From the NCBI RefSeq assembly GCF_947179015.1, contig NZ_CAMXCM010000005.1:1-64000 (forward strand): 64,000 nt of DNA, read 5' to 3'. Shown piece after piece: positions 1-9,362 of this stretch. The first letter of the stretch is position 1. Every line of letters starts with the position of its first letter. Below the pieces are notes generated by a model that was given only the letters and a program-made list of their open reading frames with translations, had not been told where the DNA came from and ran no database searches. This DNA is from Commensalibacter communis. Its GTDB lineage: Bacteria > Pseudomonadota > Alphaproteobacteria > Acetobacterales > Acetobacteraceae. The translations under genes and the position numbers were made by a program.

Positions 1-263
1 TAAAAAATTAATTTTTTTATTCCTCTGCGCACAACAGGCAAGTATCTGTATATAAAAATCATATGCCTCAATAAAGTTAACTCAATATAATATCAAAATA
101 AATAGTTATACTACCTAGGTATCTAATTACCATCATTTAATGTTTGGTCTTGGCTAAATTGTGTATTGTAAATTGGATGTTCACTATTATTAATATTTAT
201 TGTAGTAATGATATGTGAAGTTGGTAATGATGCTTTCTTAGGTAAATTTAATCGTCTTTTTTA

Positions 264-1181
264 TTAATGATTAAACTCGTTTACTGATAAGTATGCTTGA
301 CCTGTTTGTGAAGCGTGACGTCTTATCCTTGATATGATTTCTTTAAAACTCATAACACCAGAGAAAAATAAATATAAGTGGTTTACATCCATGATGAGTA
401 TTGTTGTTTTACTTCCAGATGCCTCCGAAATAGCTATTTGAGTATAACCGCTTACTGATATCATGATGCCCATTGTATTATCTGCCATTTTGCTGACTTT
501 TGCTTTTAAGGAATCGATCTCTTGAACTCCAGACAGATTTTTCGTAAATTTTAATTCTAAAAGATAGGTTGTCCCTTCATGAGTTAAAGAACCATCTATT
601 TGTCTACCACTAGTAATATATGGCCGTTTACTTTGTATTTCACAAAAATCAAGTAATTGATAAAACCATTTTTCAAAAGCATATCCTCCTTCTTGTGTTC
701 CTATTTGTGATTGTAATGCCTCAAATCCTTGTTGCAGTTTGTGCTTATCAGTTTGTGATCGTTGAATGCGTTCTTTTTCAATTCGTGCTTGCTTTTGTAT
801 TTCTAAACGCTCTTTTTCAGATGTAACTTGTTCATTTAGTTGTTTTAAATACGATTTTAGCTCTTGCACTGCTTTGTGAGCAGCTTGTATTTTTAAAATT
901 GAATCTTCCCAAGGCCCCCTTAGATCAGGAAAAGACGATTGTTCTGATAGGCTATGTGCCATGTGAGAAATAACCGCTTTGCCTTTTGCTGTTTGTTGTA
1001 ATCCATTAAAAAGTCGATCTAAAAAGATACGTTTGGTCTCATCATCTGACCAAGTTGCAATGAATGTAGAAGAAATATTAGATGACTTAAGAAATTTTTT
1101 AAGAGCCTCTTTTCTCCAATAAGATTTGAGAAGGGCTTCATAAGTTAAATCAATTAGACGAGGGGTTATATTTATAGCCAT
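264..1181 (-). CDS. PD-(D/E)XK nuclease-like protein with coiled coil
   Basis: This 305-residue protein has a helical N-terminal part, a charged Lys/Glu/Gln-rich stretch at about residues 95-160 that looks like a coiled coil, and a C-terminal nuclease-like fold. In the last part I see Glu170 (AFEKWF), Asp196 (QIDG) and the pair Glu209-Leu-Lys211 (LELKFTK), the usual spacing of a PD-(D/E)XK active site as in Mrr and related restriction endonucleases. The ATG is preceded by AAAGAGG. There is no methyltransferase or ATPase gene beside it, so it is an orphan. A role in restricting foreign DNA or in DNA repair is an inference. It could also be an uncharacterised house-keeping nuclease. Confidence 0.6.
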   Translation of the reverse strand: MAINITPRLIDLTYEALLKSYWRKEALKKFLKSSNISSTFIATWSDDETKRIFLDRLFNGLQQTAKGKAVISHMAHSLSEQSSFPDLRGPWEDSILKIQAAHKAVQELKSYLKQLNEQVTSEKERLEIQKQARIEKERIQRSQTDKHKLQQGFEALQSQIGTQEGGYAFEKWFYQLLDFCEIQSKRPYITSGRQIDGSLTHEGTTYLLELKFTKNLSGVQEIDSLKAKVSKMADNTMGIMISVSGYTQIAISEASGSKTTILIMDVNHLYLFFSGVMSFKEIISRIRRHASQTGQAYLSVNEFNH

Positions 1182-1552
1182 AAAAGCCTCTTTCTGATTT
1201 ATGTCTTTATATTCTTCAATTTGCTAAGAGCTTATATTGTTAGATTCATACAAATGATTGTAAAGGAACATTGTTGTTTAGCATTTTATAATTACGTAAT
1301 AAAGTAGAAATGAAATATAAATTATATAGTCGCTTTATGGATTAATAAAAAAACATACAATAAAATGGGTCTTTAATTATGCATATATTACAAATTGCTA
1401 TTAAAAGATGAAGATTGCGGTGATATGTTGGTGTATGATTGATTGGTCTTTAAGATTTAAATAGATAATGTTTCAAAGGTTATTCTTGAAATTTTTCAAA
1501 ATAAGAGGGATATATTTTAATATATTCTTAAATTTTTAATAGGATTTGTTAA
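1182..1552. other. Divergent intergenic region between nuclease gene and ilvD
   Basis: This 371-base AT-rich stretch must hold the promoters of the nuclease gene (leftward) and ilvD (rightward). A 10-codon ORF at 1379-1411 has three Ile and one Leu codons, but I see no convincing terminator hairpin after it, so I do not call an attenuator. No other gene is visible. Confidence 0.4.
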
Positions 1553-3388
1553 ATGCCCAAATATCGTTCACATACTTCTACTCAAGGTCGTAATATGGCT
1601 GGGGCTCGTGCATTATGGCGGGCAACGGGAATGAAAGATGGGGATTTTAACAAGCCTATTATTGCTGTGGTGAATTCTTTTACCCAGTTTGTGCCAGGTC
1701 ATGTTCATTTAAAGGATCTGGGTGATGTTGTTGCACGGGAAATTGAGGCAGCAGGCGGCGTTGCCAAGGAATTCAACACGATTGCTGTCGATGATGGGAT
1801 CGCGATGGGGCATGATGGTATGTTATATTCATTGCCTAGCCGCGAAATCATTGCTGATTCTGTTGAATATATGGTGAATGCACATTGTGCCGATGCGATG
1901 GTTTGTATTTCAAACTGCGATAAGATTACACCTGGTATGTTGATGGCTGCGATGCGTTTAAATATTCCAGTGATCTTTGTTTCTGGTGGTCCTATGGAGG
2001 CTGGAAAAAGTAATGTTTCAGATCGTAAGTTAGATTTGGTCGATGCGATGGTTGTCGCTGGGGATAATAGCGTTTCTGATGCACATGTTGCTGAATATGA
2101 ACGTTCTGCTTGCCCAACTTGTGGATCATGTTCTGGCATGTTTACAGCGAATTCCATGAATTGTTTGACTGAGGCTTTGGGATTATCTTTTCCTGGTAAC
2201 GGAACCATGCTAGCAACTCATAAAGACCGTGAGTTATTATTTAAACGTGCAGGAAGTCGTATAGTTGAATTATGTAGACAATATTATGAGCAGGGGGACG
2301 ATAGCATTTTACCCCGTTCAATTGCACAAATTGCTTCTTTTGAAAATGCTATGACATTGGATATTGCGATGGGTGGATCAACAAATACCATTTTGCATTT
2401 ATTAGCCATTGCACAAGAAGGTGAAGTTCCATTTACTTTGGAAAATATCGATCGTTTATCTCGTCAAGTTCCACAGCTTTGCAAGGTGGCGCCCAACACT
2501 CAAAAATACCATATTGAAGACGTACATCGTGCAGGTGGAATTTTTTCTATCTTGGCTGAGTTGGCCAAAGGTGGTCTGATTGATACAACGGTAAAAACCA
2601 TTCATTTTGAAGTATTAGGTGAGGCGCTACGCCATTGGGATATTACAAGTAGTAAAGAGGAATCTGTTTTACAGTTTTATAAAGCAGCACCTGGTGGTGT
2701 TCCGACACAGCAAGCATTTAGTCAAGATAAGCGTTGGGAGAGCTTAGACACTGATCGTAAAGAGGGTTGTATTCGTAGCGTCGAGCATGCTTATTCTCAA
2801 GATGGTGGTCTTGCAGTCTTATACGGTAACATTGCCGAGGCTGGGTGTGTGGTGAAAACTGCAGGTGTGGATAAGTCTATCTTGACTTTTACAGGCAACG
2901 CCAAAGTGTTCGAAAGTCAAGATGCCTCTGTTGAAGCAATTTTAAGTGACCAAATCGAACCTGGTGATATTGTCATTATTCGTTATGAGGGGCCAAAAGG
3001 TGGGCCAGGTATGCAAGAAATGTTGTATCCCACTAGCTATTTGAAATCTAAAAATCTTGGCAAATTGTGTGCGTTATTAACCGATGGTCGTTTTTCAGGC
3101 GGAACCTCTGGGCTTTCGATTGGGCATGTATCCCCAGAAGCGGCATCTGGGGGAGCCATTGGGTTGGTTCGGGATGGAGATAAAATCATTATTGATATTC
3201 CTAATCGTTCTATTCAACTTGATATCTCTGACGCAGAGTTACAACAACGCCGTGCAGAGCAAGATCAAAAAGGTTGGAAGCCAGCGAAGCCTCGTGCTAG
3301 AAAAGTCAGTCTTGCGTTGAAAGCCTATGCCATGATGGCAACTAGTGCTGATAAAGGTGCGGTAAGAAATAAAGAGCTGTTTACGTAA
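1553..3388 (+). CDS. ilvD: Dihydroxy-acid dehydratase
   Basis: This enzyme dehydrates 2,3-dihydroxy-isovalerate and 2,3-dihydroxy-3-methylvalerate to the 2-oxoacids that precede valine, leucine and isoleucine. It is cytoplasmic and carries an Fe-S cluster. The length of 611 residues is close to the E. coli enzyme (616). The family signatures are present: [10 protein letters not shown], with Cys122, and [17 protein letters not shown], with Cys187, Cys190 and Cys193. The C-terminal swivel-type domain contains the [14 protein letters not shown] signature. The gene stands alone, ends in a strong hairpin, and no other ilv gene is in the window. Assignment is firm. Confidence 0.97.
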   Translation: MPKYRSHTSTQGRNMAGARALWRATGMKDGDFNKPIIAVVNSFTQFVPGHVHLKDLGDVVAREIEAAGGVAKEFNTIAVDDGIAMGHDGMLYSLPSREIIADSVEYMVNAHCADAMVCISNCDKITPGMLMAAMRLNIPVIFVSGGPMEAGKSNVSDRKLDLVDAMVVAGDNSVSDAHVAEYERSACPTCGSCSGMFTANSMNCLTEALGLSFPGNGTMLATHKDRELLFKRAGSRIVELCRQYYEQGDDSILPRSIAQIASFENAMTLDIAMGGSTNTILHLLAIAQEGEVPFTLENIDRLSRQVPQLCKVAPNTQKYHIEDVHRAGGIFSILAELAKGGLIDTTVKTIHFEVLGEALRHWDITSSKEESVLQFYKAAPGGVPTQQAFSQDKRWESLDTDRKEGCIRSVEHAYSQDGGLAVLYGNIAEAGCVVKTAGVDKSILTFTGNAKVFESQDASVEAILSDQIEPGDIVIIRYEGPKGGPGMQEMLYPTSYLKSKNLGKLCALLTDGRFSGGTSGLSIGHVSPEAASGGAIGLVRDGDKIIIDIPNRSIQLDISDAELQQRRAEQDQKGWKPAKPRARKVSLALKAYAMMATSADKGAVRNKELFT

Positions 3389-3397
3389 TAAAATAAA

Positions 3398-3428
3398 TAG
3401 CATAATTATATAAAATATAATTATGCTA
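3398..3428. terminator. Hairpin after ilvD
   Basis: A perfect 14-bp inverted repeat (3398-3411 with 3415-3428) with an AAA loop lies 10 bases after the ilvD stop. It lacks a clear run of T, so it may be a terminator or a 3'-end stabilising structure. Confidence 0.55.
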
Positions 3429-3474
3429 TAAAGTTTACGGAATAATTTCTTTTACAAAAGGAGGGTGATGGATA

Positions 3475-4641
3475 GTGTTAAATGAAAATGCTTCTTTTTT
3501 GCCAATTTTAGGTAATTTTAATGGTCCGTTTGCTTCAGATGGTCAATGTTATGATATGAGTCATAGCCCAGAACGCGTGTTACCGATGCCTATTACCGCA
3601 TACGATGCTCAACGATTTCAAGAGTTTGAATTGGGCTTAAGAGCTTATGATGTGAGAAGGATTATAAGAAATACTGCTGCTGTAGATGGAAAGGAGAGTG
3701 GAAAAGCCATCATGCAGGCTCGGACTTTAAAGATTTGCACCATTGAGAATGCTTATCTTGTTATAGCTCCTGAATTATATGGTGTTATTGTTCAAAATGA
3801 CTATCAGATTATTGGTCCTCCTTCCTGTTTTAGAAATCGTATAATTGATAGAGAGGGTTGTATAAAAAATATTCCATTTAGAGATAAATTGGATGATATT
3901 TTTGTAGGTTGCGATGCAGCCTCTACCAATTATTATCATTGGTTATTATATGCAATTTCAAAAACACAGTTTGCAAATTCTATATTGCCATCTGAAACGC
4001 AGTTAGTTCTTCCATCAAGAAGTAGTCTGTTTGAAAATAGACAGCCTGCATATAGTTTATCAACTTATGAACAAACACTTGCGCTGAGTGGTTTAAAAGA
4101 TCGCGTTACTTTATTAGATGTGGGTATTTATCCAGTTAAAAAGTTATCTTATTGTTGGCATATTCCAGATTTTAAGCCTGAGTTGTATTTGCTTTTTTCT
4201 GAAGTCTATTCTTTATTTGATAAATTTGATGTGCCTAATATGCCTGAATTACCAAAACGCATTTATATTAGCCGCGAAAAGGGGCACGATAGTAGAGTTA
4301 ATAATGAAGAAAAAGAAATAATAGAGCGTGTTTTACAAACCAAAGATATCCAAAAAATATGTTTAGAAGATATGGATTTTATTACGCAAGTTGCCCTTTT
4401 TAGACAGGCAGAATTTGTAATGGCTCCTCATGGTGCAGGTTTAGCAAATATGGTTTTTGCTCGCCCAGGAACGGCTTTGTTAGAATTTAACCGTCAATTT
4501 GAACAGCCCTATTTAAGAAATTGTTTTTATCTAATCACGGCTATGAAACAGCAACCCTATTGTTATTTTAATTTATCAAAAGATCAATTAACAGAGGATT
4601 ATTTGTTACAAGCAATTGATCGATTAAAGCCAAATTGGTGA
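3475..4641 (+). CDS. Glycosyltransferase family 61 protein
   Basis: This 388-residue protein belongs to the DUF563/GT61 family of glycosyltransferases. The diagnostic C-terminal part is present: PKRIYISREKG near residue 260, followed by MAPHGAGLANMVFARPGT near residues 320-340. The best start is GTG at 3475, nine bases after GGAGGG. An ATG at 3468 opens only a five-codon frame that ends inside the gene. No signal peptide or membrane segment is seen. Family members transfer sugars onto surface or extracellular polysaccharides. Donor and acceptor cannot be told here, and no other polysaccharide genes lie next to it. Confidence 0.8.
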   Translation: MLNENASFLPILGNFNGPFASDGQCYDMSHSPERVLPMPITAYDAQRFQEFELGLRAYDVRRIIRNTAAVDGKESGKAIMQARTLKICTIENAYLVIAPELYGVIVQNDYQIIGPPSCFRNRIIDREGCIKNIPFRDKLDDIFVGCDAASTNYYHWLLYAISKTQFANSILPSETQLVLPSRSSLFENRQPAYSLSTYEQTLALSGLKDRVTLLDVGIYPVKKLSYCWHIPDFKPELYLLFSEVYSLFDKFDVPNMPELPKRIYISREKGHDSRVNNEEKEIIERVLQTKDIQKICLEDMDFITQVALFRQAEFVMAPHGAGLANMVFARPGTALLEFNRQFEQPYLRNCFYLITAMKQQPYCYFNLSKDQLTEDYLLQAIDRLKPNW

Positions 4642-4686
4642 TTGGGATGATCATCGTTTTCTAACTTAAAAATCTCGTATTGGTAT

Positions 4687-4760
4687 TGATGTCTTACAGG
4701 GAATTTAATCCGTGTTATCACCTTGAAAAGGTGGCTGTCCTACGATTTTTGTAGGAAACT
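4687..4760 (-). pseudogene. Decayed tRNA-Glu
   Basis: This stretch aligns along its whole length with the two intact tRNA-Glu genes that follow. The anticodon loop still reads TTTTCAA with anticodon TTC, and TGTCCTA is shared exactly, but the acceptor stem and T-arm no longer pair and the TTCGA core is lost. The flanks also match in weaker form: TTGGTATTGAT before it and AGAGGTAA after it, against TATGGTAATGATT and AGAGGCAA at the intact copies. I read it as a third tandem copy that has lost function. Confidence 0.75.
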
Positions 4761-4846
4761 AATAAAGAGGTAACGGCATAGCCGTGAACTGTATGTTAAG
4801 ATTTATAGGATATTTATTAATTATACGCAATCATTATGGTAATGAT

Positions 4847-4922
4847 TGGCGTCCCGTACGGGATTCGAACCCGTGTTGCCGCCGTGAAAGGGCGATGTCC
4901 TAGGCCTCTAGACGAACGGGAC
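4847..4922 (-). tRNA. tRNA-Glu (TTC), copy 1
   Basis: A full cloverleaf is encoded on the minus strand with 7-bp acceptor stem GTCCCGT/ACGGGAC, T-loop TTCGAAT, anticodon loop CTTTCAC (anticodon TTC) and an encoded CCA end at 4847-4849. It is identical to the copy at 4997-5072. Confidence 0.97.
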
Positions 4923-4996
4923 AGAGGCAATATGTTCTTTTTGAATAGCAGAACGAGCTATGTAGTATAAACACCAACAATCATTATGGTAATGAT

Positions 4997-5072
4997 TGGC
5001 GTCCCGTACGGGATTCGAACCCGTGTTGCCGCCGTGAAAGGGCGATGTCCTAGGCCTCTAGACGAACGGGAC
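4997..5072 (-). tRNA. tRNA-Glu (TTC), copy 2
   Basis: This tRNA is identical to the copy at 4847-4922, including the encoded CCA. It is the one nearer to recJ and is transcribed in the same direction as recJ, so it may be co-transcribed with that operon or have its own promoter. Confidence 0.97.
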
Positions 5073-5124
5073 AGAGGCAATGAGGTTCTACTTACATGGC
5101 AATTGGGTTTTGGTCAAGGACAAT

Positions 5125-6948
5125 TTATACAAAAGCTGCATCTTTTATGAAAAAATCTGCATTTTCACGACCATTCCAGCTATTTGTGCGCAACCATCCT
5201 GCTAAATGCATAGGGCGACGGTTGTTATAATCCTCTAAATATGGCGTAATCGGATGTTGATCGGCCTTAAACATCAAGGCTTTGATGCTGGCACCATTTT
5301 CCCCTTGCAGTGTTAACCGTAATGTATTGCTGTCTTTGCCGATTCTATCAGAGCGCAGAATATGAACATGAGATAACACAATCAAAGGCTCATCATTTCC
5401 GTTCCCAAAAGGGGTCAGACGCTCTATTTGTTTAGCCAGTTCAACCGTAGCCCCCGCAACAGTGGTGACGCCTTCGACTTCTAAATCAACGACACTGGGT
5501 GCGTCAGCAGCTTTGGATAAATATTCATTCAGGAACTGATGCAAAGCCTCTGTTTGATCTTTGTGATAGCTATATCCAGCAGCCATAGCATGACCACCAC
5601 CATGCAGTAATAATCCTGCTTGCTTGGCTGCAATAATTGCTGCACCTAAATCTAGCCCAATAATAGAACGTCCAGACCCTTTGATCATCCCATCTGAAAG
5701 CTCTGCCCCAATCAAGGTAGGTCTGTTGATTTGTTCTTTAATTCGTCCTGCCACAATACCAACAATGCCAGGATGCCAGTCACTATGATGTAATAGAATA
5801 ACAGGCGAGCCTTTTTCATGCTGTTCTAACGCTAAGTCGGTTGCTTGTTGTAATACACCTTGTTCAATATTTTGGCGCTGTTTGTTAATTGTGTCTAAGC
5901 GTTCTGCTAATTGATGGGCTTCCACAGGATTATGACAAGTCAGCAATTTTAATCCCAAATCAGATTCGGAGATACGACCGCCAGCATTAATTCTGGGGCC
6001 TAAGGCAAAACCACAACTGAATGCATCAGGTGCTTTTTGCACGCCCGAGACTTCTAGTAGTGCAGCAAGGCCAATCCGTTCTCTCTTCCCTAAAACTTTC
6101 AACCCTTGCGTGACAAGCGCACGATTTAAGCCGGTTAATGGCATGACATCACAAATTGTCGAAAGTGCCACTAAGTCTAATAAGTTGAAAAGATCAGGTT
6201 TTGGATGATTTTCAAAATATTGCTGCTGCTGCAAAGCTCTGGTAACGGCGATGCAAGCAATAAAACTGACCCCACCAGCACATAAATACCCTAATCCTGA
6301 ATCGCAATCTAATTGATTCGGATTGACGCTGGCGAAAATATGAGGTGCTGTCTCGCATTTATGGTGGTCAAGTACAATAATGTCAGTTTTATCTTGAGGG
6401 GTTGCATCAAATACTTGATGTGAAGCAGCCCCACAATCGACACATATAATTAATGTCACGCCTTGATCAATGAGGCTTTGCAAGGCGGGGATATTGGGTC
6501 CATATCCTTCTTTGATTCGGTCAGGAATATAGACGATAGGGGAGAGGTCAAGATCATTAAAATATTGCGTTAAAATAGCTGAAGAACATCCACCATCAAC
6601 ATCATAATCGCCGAAAATAGCAATTTTTTCCTGTTGAATAACGGCTTTGGCAATGCGATCGGCTGCTTTGTCCATATTTTTCAAACAAGAGGGGTTGGGC
6701 AATAAGTTTTTTAACCTTGGATCAAGGAAATGCTCAACTGCTTGGGGTGAGACCCCACGCACGGCAATCATCCTGCCAACGATGTCGTAAAGCGAGGCTT
6801 TTTGAGCTATATGTTGAGCATGGCGATCTAACGCGGTTGGATCGCAAGAGGATGGCATACGCCATAACCACCGCCGCCCAGAAAGGCTTTGTTGTATATT
6901 CAGGGCAAGCGGTGCTTCAGAAGAAGGTTTTTTTAATAATTCAGACAC
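5125..6948 (-). CDS. recJ: Single-stranded-DNA-specific exonuclease RecJ
   Basis: RecJ degrades single-stranded DNA 5' to 3' in recombination and mismatch repair. The protein has 607 residues, in the normal range. The DHH-family metal-binding motifs are in order: DYDVDG at 114-119, DCG at 171-173 and DHH at 194-196. The DHHA1 part contains the GGGHAMAAG signature near residue 450, and an OB-fold-like tail follows. The gene starts 16 bases after glpX, so it is the last gene of the operon, just before the tRNA-Glu pair in the direction of transcription. Confidence 0.95.
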   Translation of the reverse strand: MSELLKKPSSEAPLALNIQQSLSGRRWLWRMPSSCDPTALDRHAQHIAQKASLYDIVGRMIAVRGVSPQAVEHFLDPRLKNLLPNPSCLKNMDKAADRIAKAVIQQEKIAIFGDYDVDGGCSSAILTQYFNDLDLSPIVYIPDRIKEGYGPNIPALQSLIDQGVTLIICVDCGAASHQVFDATPQDKTDIIVLDHHKCETAPHIFASVNPNQLDCDSGLGYLCAGGVSFIACIAVTRALQQQQYFENHPKPDLFNLLDLVALSTICDVMPLTGLNRALVTQGLKVLGKRERIGLAALLEVSGVQKAPDAFSCGFALGPRINAGGRISESDLGLKLLTCHNPVEAHQLAERLDTINKQRQNIEQGVLQQATDLALEQHEKGSPVILLHHSDWHPGIVGIVAGRIKEQINRPTLIGAELSDGMIKGSGRSIIGLDLGAAIIAAKQAGLLLHGGGHAMAAGYSYHKDQTEALHQFLNEYLSKAADAPSVVDLEVEGVTTVAGATVELAKQIERLTPFGNGNDEPLIVLSHVHILRSDRIGKDSNTLRLTLQGENGASIKALMFKADQHPITPYLEDYNNRRPMHLAGWLRTNSWNGRENADFFIKDAAFV

Positions 6949-6964
6949 TGGCTAACAGTTAAAT

Positions 6965-7963
6965 TTATTTAATATCCATTGGTTTTGCTAAGATATTATG
7001 GCGTGCATTCACAAAGCGAACCGTTTTTGAGCGAGAACGTGTTACCAAAGAATTGGTCCATACGTAATTTCCTCTCCATTGAACGCCTTTTAGAATATCG
7101 CCCGTGGTAACGCCTGTTGCAGAGAATAATACATTGCCACTGGCCATATCTTCTAAGAAGAGTTTTCTTTGAGGATCGCCTTCGCTCATTGTTTTGGCAC
7201 GATCAATCTGAGATTGATCTTCAAACAGTAAACGCCCTTGCATTTGCCCATCAAAGCATCGAAGTGCAGCTGCTGCTAATACTCCTTCGGGAGCACCACC
7301 AGAACCTATGAATATATCGACATTACTGTCAGGGATACAAGTAGCAATAATCCCAGCCACATCCCCATCAGAAAGTAGTTTAACCCGCACGCCGACTTCA
7401 CGAGCCTTGGCAATCATTTCTTGATGGCGGTCTCTGTCTAATGCGCTTAGTGTAATTTCAGAAACATCTACTTTTTTTGCTTTGGCAAGGTTACGCAAAT
7501 TGGTTTCAATAGAATTATCAATATCAATCACGCCTTCTGGATAATCAGGGCCAATTGCTATTTTGTCCATATAGATATCTGGAGCATGAAGGAATTTGCC
7601 CTCTTCAGCCAAGGCAACCACCGTAATCGCATTAGGAAGGTTTTTAGCAGTCAGATTAGTTCCTTCTAATGGATCAACAGCAATATCCATTTTTGGGCCA
7701 CCGGAACCGACGTTTTCACCAATATAAAGCATTGGTGCTTCGTCCATTTCACCTTCACCAATTACCACTGTTCCAGAAATGGCAACAGTGTCAAATGCAT
7801 GCCTCATTCCCTCTACTGCGGCATTGTCAGCCTCGTTCTTTTTCCCTCGGCCAATCCAGCTAAATGATTGAATAGCAGCAGCTTCGGTGACTCTGACAAG
7901 TTCTAATGCAAGATTGCGATCAGAAACAGTATAGGTTGAGGTCGTAGGAGAAGAGAGAGGCAT
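6965..7963 (-). CDS. glpX: Class II fructose-1,6-bisphosphatase
   Basis: This enzyme hydrolyses fructose 1,6-bisphosphate to fructose 6-phosphate for gluconeogenesis and sugar-phosphate cycling. The length of 332 residues fits GlpX. The motifs GEGEMDEAPMLY (69-80) and VDPLEGTN (96-103) bind metal and phosphate in this family, and GSGGAPEG follows near residue 220. The ATG has AAGGATAT upstream. It lies between hom (27-base gap) and recJ (16-base gap) in one operon. Confidence 0.95.
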   Translation of the reverse strand: MPLSSPTTSTYTVSDRNLALELVRVTEAAAIQSFSWIGRGKKNEADNAAVEGMRHAFDTVAISGTVVIGEGEMDEAPMLYIGENVGSGGPKMDIAVDPLEGTNLTAKNLPNAITVVALAEEGKFLHAPDIYMDKIAIGPDYPEGVIDIDNSIETNLRNLAKAKKVDVSEITLSALDRDRHQEMIAKAREVGVRVKLLSDGDVAGIIATCIPDSNVDIFIGSGGAPEGVLAAAALRCFDGQMQGRLLFEDQSQIDRAKTMSEGDPQRKLFLEDMASGNVLFSATGVTTGDILKGVQWRGNYVWTNSLVTRSRSKTVRFVNARHNILAKPMDIK

Positions 7964-7990
7964 AGTAAATGATATCCTTAAAATAACTGC

Positions 7991-9313
7991 TTATGCTTCT
8001 TCAATACGAAGCATAATATGTTTTTCTGTAATAACTGGGAGTTTTTGAATGGCTTGTAAGGCTCGCAGTAACGATTCTTCTTTGGTCTTATGCGTTACTA
8101 AAATTATAGGTACAATAGGTGTATCATCAGTATCATTGGTTGCACCATGTTGTAGTAAGCTGCGCAAAGACACATTATGTTCTTTTAAAATGGTTGCAAT
8201 ATCCGCAACAACACCAGGTTTGTCTTGAACCATTAATCGAATGTAATAGGCTTTGACAAATTCATTGCGAGAGACAACGGTCGCTGGCGTTAACTCTTTC
8301 CAATCGGTTCCCCACATTGGAATGGTTGAACCTCTGGCAATATCAATAATATCAGCACTGACTGCGGTGGAAGTTGGTCCTTCTCCTGCACCAGCACCTT
8401 CTAACATTAATCGGCCAGAAAATTCGCCTTCGGTAAAGACCGCATTGGTCACACCATCTACACGCGCAAGTGGCGTATCACACGGTAACAAAGCAGGATG
8501 AACGCGTAATTCGATACGGTTATCTTGGTGTTGTTGTGCAATTCCAATCAATTTGATGGTATATCCCAGCTCTTTGGCATAGTGTAAATCGTCTGGATTG
8601 ATGCCACGAATACCTTCAACAAAAACATCCTTAAAGTGAATCGTATGTCCAAAACCTAGGCTGGCTAGAATAGCCAATTTATGCGCTGCATCGAACCCAT
8701 CAATATCGGTTGAAGGATCTGCTTCGGCATAGCCCAGTTCTTGAGTTTCTTTAAGAATATCATTAAATGCGCAACCTGTCTTCGCCATGGCAGTCAAAAT
8801 ATAGTTACAAGTCCCATTTAAGATCCCACCAATCCGTTTTAAACGGTCTGGGGTTAATGCTTCTTTGATGGTTTTAATAACAGGAATTCCGCCTGCAACA
8901 GCAGCTTCGAATAAAAGTGGAACATTTTTTTCTTCGGCAAGTTTTGCCAATTCATCGCCATGCAAAGCAATTAATGCTTTGTTGGCAGTAACCACGCCTT
9001 TGTGGGCTTTTAATGCTGCACAAACCAAATCATAAGCAATTCCGTTGGCGCCACCAATCAACTCGACAACAACGTCAATCTTAGGATTGGAAACAAGATC
9101 CATTGGGTCATCAACCCATTGAATATGGGATAAATCGATCCCTCGATCTTTTGCTTTGCTTTTGGCACTGATCGCCACGATTTCAATAGGACGACCAGCT
9201 TTGTGGGTGACAGCATTGGCGTTGGCTTGTAAAAGGCGGACAACGCCACCTCCTACGGTTCCAAGACCAGCAATTCCCAGTTTTAATGGTTTGCTTACAG
9301 ACGGGTTACTCAT
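7991..9313 (-). CDS. hom: Homoserine dehydrogenase
   Basis: This enzyme reduces aspartate semialdehyde to homoserine, the branch point to threonine and methionine. The 440-residue protein has an N-terminal NAD(P)-binding motif (GLGTVGGGVV near 16-25), the catalytic domain with ANKALIALHG and GGILNGTCNYIL, and a C-terminal ACT domain from about residue 358 (VQDKPGVVADIA) that usually gives threonine feedback control. A GGAGAAC ribosome binding site precedes the ATG. It follows alaC by 49 bases. Confidence 0.96.
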   Translation of the reverse strand: MSNPSVSKPLKLGIAGLGTVGGGVVRLLQANANAVTHKAGRPIEIVAISAKSKAKDRGIDLSHIQWVDDPMDLVSNPKIDVVVELIGGANGIAYDLVCAALKAHKGVVTANKALIALHGDELAKLAEEKNVPLLFEAAVAGGIPVIKTIKEALTPDRLKRIGGILNGTCNYILTAMAKTGCAFNDILKETQELGYAEADPSTDIDGFDAAHKLAILASLGFGHTIHFKDVFVEGIRGINPDDLHYAKELGYTIKLIGIAQQHQDNRIELRVHPALLPCDTPLARVDGVTNAVFTEGEFSGRLMLEGAGAGEGPTSTAVSADIIDIARGSTIPMWGTDWKELTPATVVSRNEFVKAYYIRLMVQDKPGVVADIATILKEHNVSLRSLLQHGATNDTDDTPIVPIILVTHKTKEESLLRALQAIQKLPVITEKHIMLRIEEA

Positions 9314-9362
9314 AAAATGTTCTCCAGGTTACGATAGATATATAGATATTCGTTTAACTTTA

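Larger units (their letters stand above)
4828..5081. repeat. 104-bp direct repeat carrying tRNA-Glu
   Basis: Units 4828-4931 and 4978-5081 are identical. Each holds a small palindrome (AATCATT-ATGGT-AATGATT), which on the minus strand lies just after the tRNA, then the tRNA and the flank ACAGAGGCAAT. A recent tandem duplication or gene conversion explains the identity. Confidence 0.9.

Noticed and set aside
1379-1411. Possible ilvD leader peptide with several Ile and Leu codons
   Set aside because: The peptide is only 10 codons, and I found no paired terminator/antiterminator hairpins between it and ilvD.
1705-2208. Long open frame antisense to ilvD
   Set aside because: It lies wholly inside ilvD on the other strand and has no family signature. 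It reflects the codon pattern of the real gene.
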